Shown here: piece by piece, positions 59,606-64,000 of the stretch
Numbering within the stretch: position 1 is the stretch's first letter
How the letters are laid out: each line of letters opens with the position of its first letter
DNA from: DAOMFM01 sp035429825
GTDB lineage: Bacteria; Acidobacteriota; Blastocatellia; UBA7656; JADIYM01
Reading direction: 5' to 3'
Length of the DNA stretch: 64,000 nt
NCBI GenBank assembly: GCA_044224215.1
Contig: JBGAKX010000006.1
Location: 1-64,000, forward strand
Notes under the pieces: generated by a model
What the model saw: only the letters and a program-made list of their open reading frames with translations
The model's database searches: none
Told to the model about the DNA's origin: nothing
Program-made: the position numbers and the translations under genes

Positions 59606-59887
59606 CTAGACTGGAAAGACGACGACGTTCTCTCCGTCAGGTGCTACGAGCCGAACCTGTCTCGGGTTCGCCCGATACTCGAATTCTCTCCCACCCGCCG
59701 AGACCCGGATCGTCCACCCCGGTGTCATCATCGCCGCGGCCATCTCACCGCGACGCGGCGCTCCAAGCGCCGAATCCGGGAACGTCGTCGCGATGATGGT
59801 ATCGACTTCCGCCTCCGAACCGGACCGCGCCCTGGCATCCGCCAGACAGATGTTCGAGGCCGCGTCCGGAGTGAGAAGTTCCGCCAC
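59606..59887 (-). CDS. Small hypothetical protein
   Basis: The 93-residue protein starts at GTG 59887, four codons after an in-frame stop, which fixes the frame. The sequence ICLADARARSGSEAEVDTII, TTFPDSALGAPRRGEM and MTPGWTIRVSAGGREFEYRA follows a pattern (WPDSSLGCP-GM-TPGYRI-Y) that I recall from small bacterial proteins of unknown function, often periplasmic. There is no signal peptide. It lies 15 bp upstream of the subtilase gene and 40 bp after purL. Confidence 0.6.
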   Translation of the reverse strand: MAELLTPDAASNICLADARARSGSEAEVDTIIATTFPDSALGAPRRGEMAAAMMTPGWTIRVSAGGREFEYRANPRQVRLVAPDGENVVVFPV

Positions 59888-59927
59888 GTCGCAAGACTAC
59901 CACACCGGCGGACGCCCCGGCGGCGAC

Positions 59928-62156
59928 TCACTTTCCGATGGCCATCTTCTTTGCGATCTGCGACCGCCACGCGCGTTCGAGGTCGGCAACCAGCCGGTCG
60001 ATCGCCTTGTCGCCGTTGACCGAGATCGTCAGACGATCGCCGCCAACCTCGCCGATGCGCGCGATCCGAACACCGAGCTCCGCGGCGATCTCCATCACGC
60101 GGGCCACGGCATCGGGACGGACCGACAGCACCGCCCGCGACGGAGCCTCGCCAAACAGCACATTCGTTGCATCGACGTCGTCGGTCAGCGCGATTCGGGC
60201 GCCGACGGCATCCTTGCGGTAGCTCGAGAAACAGCCTTCGGCAAGCGCGACCGCGAGCCCGCCGTCCGAGCAGTCGTGCGCCGACCGGACGAGATCCTCG
60301 GTGATCGCGCGCCTGCACGCCTCCTGCACGGCCTTCTCCGTCTCAAGATCGAGCGCCGGCAACGGACCCGCGACGGCGCCACAGACGGTCGCAAGGTATT
60401 CGCTGCCGCCGAGCGATGGTTCGTTCGCGCCGACGAGCAGCACCACGTCGCCCGGCGTCGTGAACCACTGCTGTGTGATGTGGCGCGGGTTGTCGATCAA
60501 TCCGACCATTCCAATGGTCGGCGTCGGGTAGATCCCACGGCCCTCGGTCTCGTTGTAGAAGCTGACGTTGCCGCCGGTGACCGGCGTGCCGAACGCCACG
60601 CACGCCTCGGACATGCCGTCGATCACGTCGCTGAACTGGCGCATCACCTCGGGCCGTTCGGGCGAAGCAAAGTTCAGACAGTTCGTGACCGCGAGCGGCC
60701 GCGCTCCCGAGACCGACAGGTTGCGCGCCGCCTCGGCGACCACGTGCATCGCGCCGAGACGCGGATCGATCTCGCAGTACCGCGCGTTGCTGTCGAGCGT
60801 CATCGCGAGCGCCTTGCGCGTCTCCTTCACCCGCAGCACCGATGCGTCCGATCCCGGCAGCACGACGGTATTCGTGCGCACCATGTGGTCGTACTGCTCG
60901 TAGACCCATTCTTTCGACGAAATGTTCGGCGACGCGAGCAGCGCCTCGAGCACCAGGTTCGGATCGGTGATGCGCGGATTGCGCGCCGCCTCGTTTGCGC
61001 CAAGCCGTGGTTCAGGCGGCGGCGCAACAGGCCGGTGGTACACCGGCGCCTCGTCGGTCAGGAACACGTTCGGGATCTCGGCGACGACCTTGCCGTGCTC
61101 GAGCACGCGCATCTTTGCGTCGTCCGTCACGCGGCCGATCACGACCGCGTCGAGCTCCCACTTGTTGAAGATCTCGATCACCTCGCGCGCGCGGCCGTGC
61201 TCCGAGACGAGCAGCATCCGCTCCTGCGACTCCGAGAGCATGATCTCGTACGGCGTCATGTGCGTTTCGCGCTGCGGCACGAGATCGAGCTCGATCTCGA
61301 CACCCGTTCCCGCGCGTCCGCCCATCTCGCACGTCGAGCAGGTCAGGCCCGCCGCGCCCATGTCCTGGATGCCGACGACCGCGCCGGACCGCATCGCCTC
61401 GAGACACGCCTCGAGCAGCAGCTTCTCGAGAAACGGATCGCCGACCTGAACCGTCGGGCGCTTTTCGAGCGCCTCATCGTCGAACTCGGCGGAGGCCATC
61501 GTGGCGCCGTGGATTCCGTCCCGGCCTGTCTTTGCGCCCACGTAGATCACGGGATTGCCGACACCTTCCGCCTGGCCGAGGAAGATCTGGTCTCGCTTGA
61601 CGATCCCGAGTGCGTACGCGTTGACGAGCGGGTTCTTCTCGTAGACCGGCGCGAAATGCACTTCGCCGCCGACTGTCGGAACCCCAAAGCAGTTCCCGTA
61701 GTGGCCGATTCCGGCGACGACGCCGCCGACGACGTGGCGCGTCATCGGGTCGTCGAGCGAACCGAAGTGCAGCGAGTTCATCGCGGCGATCGGCCGGGCG
61801 CCCATCGTGAAGATGTCGCGCAAAATCCCGCCGACTCCGGTCGCCGCTCCCTGGAACGGCTCGATAAAGCTCGGATGGTTGTGCGACTCGATCTTGAATG
61901 CCACCGTGTAGCCTTCGCCGATGTCCACGATCCCCGCGTTTTCCCCAGGTCCCTGCACGACGCACTCGCCCGTGGTCGGCAGCCGCTTCAGGTGGACGCG
62001 GGACGACTTGTAGGAGCAGTGCTCGCTCCACATGACCGAAAAGATCCCGAGCTCGACAATCGTCGGCGTTCGGCCGAGAAGCTCCACGATCCGGTCGTAT
62101 TCGCCGGGCGTCAGCCCGTGCTCCGCGATCACGTCAGGTGTAATTGATTGAATCAT
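59928..62156 (-). CDS. purL: Phosphoribosylformylglycinamidine synthase II
   Basis: The 742-residue small-type PurL includes [77 protein letters not shown] and [14 protein letters not shown]. It combines with PurS and PurQ to convert FGAR to FGAM. Length matches the PurSQL system and not the fused 1300-residue enzyme. It is the last gene of the purS-purQ-RlaP-purL operon. Confidence 0.96.
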   Translation of the reverse strand: MIQSITPDVIAEHGLTPGEYDRIVELLGRTPTIVELGIFSVMWSEHCSYKSSRVHLKRLPTTGECVVQGPGENAGIVDIGEGYTVAFKIESHNHPSFIEPFQGAATGVGGILRDIFTMGARPIAAMNSLHFGSLDDPMTRHVVGGVVAGIGHYGNCFGVPTVGGEVHFAPVYEKNPLVNAYALGIVKRDQIFLGQAEGVGNPVIYVGAKTGRDGIHGATMASAEFDDEALEKRPTVQVGDPFLEKLLLEACLEAMRSGAVVGIQDMGAAGLTCSTCEMGGRAGTGVEIELDLVPQRETHMTPYEIMLSESQERMLLVSEHGRAREVIEIFNKWELDAVVIGRVTDDAKMRVLEHGKVVAEIPNVFLTDEAPVYHRPVAPPPEPRLGANEAARNPRITDPNLVLEALLASPNISSKEWVYEQYDHMVRTNTVVLPGSDASVLRVKETRKALAMTLDSNARYCEIDPRLGAMHVVAEAARNLSVSGARPLAVTNCLNFASPERPEVMRQFSDVIDGMSEACVAFGTPVTGGNVSFYNETEGRGIYPTPTIGMVGLIDNPRHITQQWFTTPGDVVLLVGANEPSLGGSEYLATVCGAVAGPLPALDLETEKAVQEACRRAITEDLVRSAHDCSDGGLAVALAEGCFSSYRKDAVGARIALTDDVDATNVLFGEAPSRAVLSVRPDAVARVMEIAAELGVRIARIGEVGGDRLTISVNGDKAIDRLVADLERAWRSQIAKKMAIGK

Positions 62157-62185
62157 AGACGGTTATAAAAGCTCCGGCATATTGT

Positions 62186-62962
62186 TCAACTCCGGTGGGC
62201 GAGCCGCATGTCGATCAGAAAGCGGTTGACGTCGGCAATGTTCGCGGGCGAGTCGGGCAGCTTGGAGCGTTCGTACGCGCGCAACATCTCGGATTCGAGC
62301 ATCGACACCCGTTGCGCGTTGCGCTCGAGGTCGTCGCGGTCGAGCGTTGTCGCCTCGCCAACGCGCTTGCGCTCGATGAGCTCGGGTATGAAATCGAGTC
62401 CCTTGGCCGAGGCAAGACGTGGCAGGTTCGCCTCCATCTCGCCGGTCTCGAGCAGGTGCAGTCCCGTCAGGATCACGCGATAGACGTAGAGCAGCGACTT
62501 CACGCGCTTTGGCTCTTCGGCCGTAAAGCTCTTCCAACGCCCGCGCGCAAACCCCCGGTAATGGTGATAGAGCGTCCGCGTGATGGTCGTGCGGGCGATC
62601 GACTGAAGTTCGTCGAATCCCGGTCCGGACGAGACGACCAGGGGCGACAGGATCTGCTCGAGCACGTACCCGTTCTTGGCGACAAGCAACCGGACGTACT
62701 TGCCGATGTCGTGCGACACAAGATCGACACGCACGCCGGCGTCCGATCCGCTGCGCTCGTGCGTCTCGCGCGCCGGGTGCACACCGACCACGGCGTCGAG
62801 TGGAAGGACGTGCGCTCCGCGCAGATCCACGTCGCTGTCGGCGGACGGAAAACCGTACAGGTGCGCACCGCTCACCGACACAAAGAGCATGTCCGACGGA
62901 CCGAGCGTCGCCGCCATTTCGCCCAGGTGCCGAAGGTCGAGCGCGGTGCGGTTGCTGCTCAT
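62186..62962 (-). CDS. RlaP-like (DNA polymerase beta superfamily) nucleotidyltransferase
   Basis: The 258-residue protein from ATG 62962 has the Pol-beta-type nucleotidyltransferase motif in VSVSGAHLYGFPSADSDVDL (GS-like motif with D-x-D) and downstream RVDLVSHDIGKYVRLLVAKN, YVLEQILSPLVVS and YRGFARGRWKSF. This fits PF10127, the RNA-repair-associated nucleotidyltransferase group (RlaP). Substrates are unknown. It is inserted between purQ (8 bp) and purL (30 bp) and is presumably co-transcribed with purine genes. A longer overlapping open frame is spurious. Confidence 0.8.
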   Translation of the reverse strand: MSSNRTALDLRHLGEMAATLGPSDMLFVSVSGAHLYGFPSADSDVDLRGAHVLPLDAVVGVHPARETHERSGSDAGVRVDLVSHDIGKYVRLLVAKNGYVLEQILSPLVVSSGPGFDELQSIARTTITRTLYHHYRGFARGRWKSFTAEEPKRVKSLLYVYRVILTGLHLLETGEMEANLPRLASAKGLDFIPELIERKRVGEATTLDRDDLERNAQRVSMLESEMLRAYERSKLPDSPANIADVNRFLIDMRLAHRS

Positions 62963-62970
62963 CCGGTGTC

Positions 62971-63678
62971 CTACGAAGCCTTTGCCAGCTCGGCGATCGC
63001 GCTCGCGAGCGACGTGAACATACCGCGGCCGTCCGTCGACCCAAGCGCCTCCTCGGCGGCGCGTTCGGGGTGCGGCATCATTCCGAGCACGTTGCCCTCG
63101 CGACTGATGATCCCCGCGATGTTGTTCATCGACCCGTTGGGATTCGATTCCGGCGTCACGTCGCCGGCGGCGCTCACGTAGCGGAACACGACCTGGCCCT
63201 CGCCCTCGAGCCGCGCAAGCGTCTCGGGATCGCAGACATAGTTCCCTTCGCCGTGCGCCACCGGAATCGACAGGACCTGCCCCCTCGCATAGTCGCGCGT
63301 GAACGCCGTATCGGTGCGCTCGACGCGCAGATCGACGTGCCGGCACACGAACGACAGCGAACTGTTGCGGATCAGCGCCCCCGGCAGGAGGCCCGATTCG
63401 CAGAGGATCTGGAAGCCGTTGCAGATTCCGAACACGTACCCGCCGCTGCGCGCAAACGAGACGACGGACCGCATGATGGGCGAATGGCTCGCGATGGCGC
63501 CGGTCCGCAGATAGTCACCGTATGAGAAGCCGCCTGGGAGCACGATGCAGTCGTACCCGTCGAGCGATGTGTCTCGATGCCAGATGAAGTCGACCGGCTG
63601 GCCGATCACCTTGCTGATGACGTGGTACGCGTCGTGGTCGCAGTTGGACCCCGGGAAGACGACGACTCCGAACTTCAT
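62971..63678 (-). CDS. purQ: Phosphoribosylformylglycinamidine synthase subunit PurQ
   Basis: The 235-residue class I glutamine amidotransferase has [14 protein letters not shown] at the N-terminus, [20 protein letters not shown], the nucleophile elbow [20 protein letters not shown] and the catalytic His/Glu in MMPHPERA. It supplies ammonia to PurL. It overlaps purS by 4 bp (ATGA). Confidence 0.96.
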   Translation of the reverse strand: MKFGVVVFPGSNCDHDAYHVISKVIGQPVDFIWHRDTSLDGYDCIVLPGGFSYGDYLRTGAIASHSPIMRSVVSFARSGGYVFGICNGFQILCESGLLPGALIRNSSLSFVCRHVDLRVERTDTAFTRDYARGQVLSIPVAHGEGNYVCDPETLARLEGEGQVVFRYVSAAGDVTPESNPNGSMNNIAGIISREGNVLGMMPHPERAAEEALGSTDGRGMFTSLASAIAELAKAS

Positions 63679-63920
63679 TCCTGAATCTCCGTGCGAAAGT
63701 CCTCGATGACCGGATTCGACAGGATCTCGCGCGCGAGCCGGTCGACCTTGGCGCGCGCCTCGTCGACGGACATTCCGCCGCCGAGCTCGATCTCGAAATA
63801 CTTGCCCTGGCGAACCCCGGCGATGCCGGAATAGCCGACCGTCTCGACGGCGTGGTGGATGGCCTTTCCCTGCGGGTCCAGAACCCCGCGCTTCAGCGTG
63901 ACGAACACTTCGGCTTTCAT
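63675..63920 (-). CDS. purS: Phosphoribosylformylglycinamidine synthase subunit PurS
   Basis: This 81-residue protein matches Pur[41 protein letters not shown] and [13 protein letters not shown]. It bridges PurL and PurQ in the FGAM synthase complex. It is the first gene of the operon; a possible promoter upstream (TTGGCA and TATTGA, minus strand, near 63955-63985) has only a 15-bp spacer and is not called. Confidence 0.94.
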   Translation of the reverse strand: MKAEVFVTLKRGVLDPQGKAIHHAVETVGYSGIAGVRQGKYFEIELGGGMSVDEARAKVDRLAREILSNPVIEDFRTEIQE

Positions 63921-64000
63921 AGCGTTGCTGGTCGACGACCGGCGCGCGTCGCCTACCTCAATACCCTTTCAAAAATCTTGCCAACGTTTCTCAGCTGCGT

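Noticed and set aside
63955..63985. Possible purS promoter TTGGCA/TATTGA
   Set aside because: Spacer of 15 bp is too short for a confident sigma70 call.

Overview
This window is high-GC bacterial chromosome and looks like an Acidobacteriota genome, most plausibly class Vicinamibacteria. That is an inference from gene content: a very large Oar-type TonB-dependent receptor with an N-terminal carboxypeptidase-regulatory domain, a DUF5916 surface protein, a TAT-exported molybdenum aldehyde/xanthine oxidoreductase of the PaoABC (YagTSR) type, FHA/PP2C signalling proteins, and a PurS-PurQ-PurL purine operon. No rRNA, tRNA, CRISPR array, IS element, phage or plasmid feature was found.

Layout. 1-3.3 kb: partial DUF5916 gene, divergent TetR regulator and a diiron ferritin-like protein. 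3.5-12.6 kb: a tightly packed operon of four B12-binding radical SAM proteins, a GT87 mannosyltransferase fused to a TolB-like beta-propeller segment, a GT9 (heptosyltransferase-like) enzyme and a small membrane protein. It is the best candidate here for an undescribed pathway, probably envelope glycolipid or glycan modification. 12.6-13.4 kb: frameshifted methyltransferase followed by a three-hairpin repeat. 13.5-20.8 kb (minus strand): pyrE, truA, uppS, cdsA, rplM, rpsI, rpsB, tsf, pyrH, frr, a translation/envelope block in unusual order, with uppS carrying a deletion and frameshift. 20.8-27.1 kb: DEDDh exonuclease, mobA, a putatively inactive alpha/beta hydrolase, GT39 transferase, Gfo/Idh/MocA dehydrogenase and a serine hydrolase. 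27.1-32.0 kb: TgpA-type transglutaminase, DUF58 protein and MoxR ATPase.

32.0-38.6 kb is a regulatory island around the Oar receptor: two OmpR-type regulators lacking the phospho-acceptor Asp, and a sigma54-activator-like AAA protein lacking GAFTGA and Walker B acidic residues. Intergenic arrays of GTAAA/TTTAC repeated every 10 bp occur three times; at two of them the array sits 22-23 bp upstream of a -10-like hexamer, as expected for an OmpR/PhoB-type activator box. 38.6-47.3 kb: FHA protein (possibly leaderless), PBP2-like transpeptidase, FtsW/RodA, PilZ protein, NtrC-type regulator, small membrane protein and two TonB-family proteins. 47.3-55.5 kb: hisS with an internal deletion/frameshift, a palindromic repeat, the PaoABC-like operon with an extra 81-residue gene, a PP2C phosphatase and a zinc-ribbon/FHA protein with seven TVVTP-like motifs. 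56-64 kb: pabC, pabB, subtilase, a small hypothetical gene, purL, an RlaP-like nucleotidyltransferase, purQ and purS.

Three disrupted genes (methyltransferase, uppS, hisS), two of them normally essential, suggest either sequence/assembly errors or functional copies elsewhere; this must be settled before treating them as true pseudogenes.
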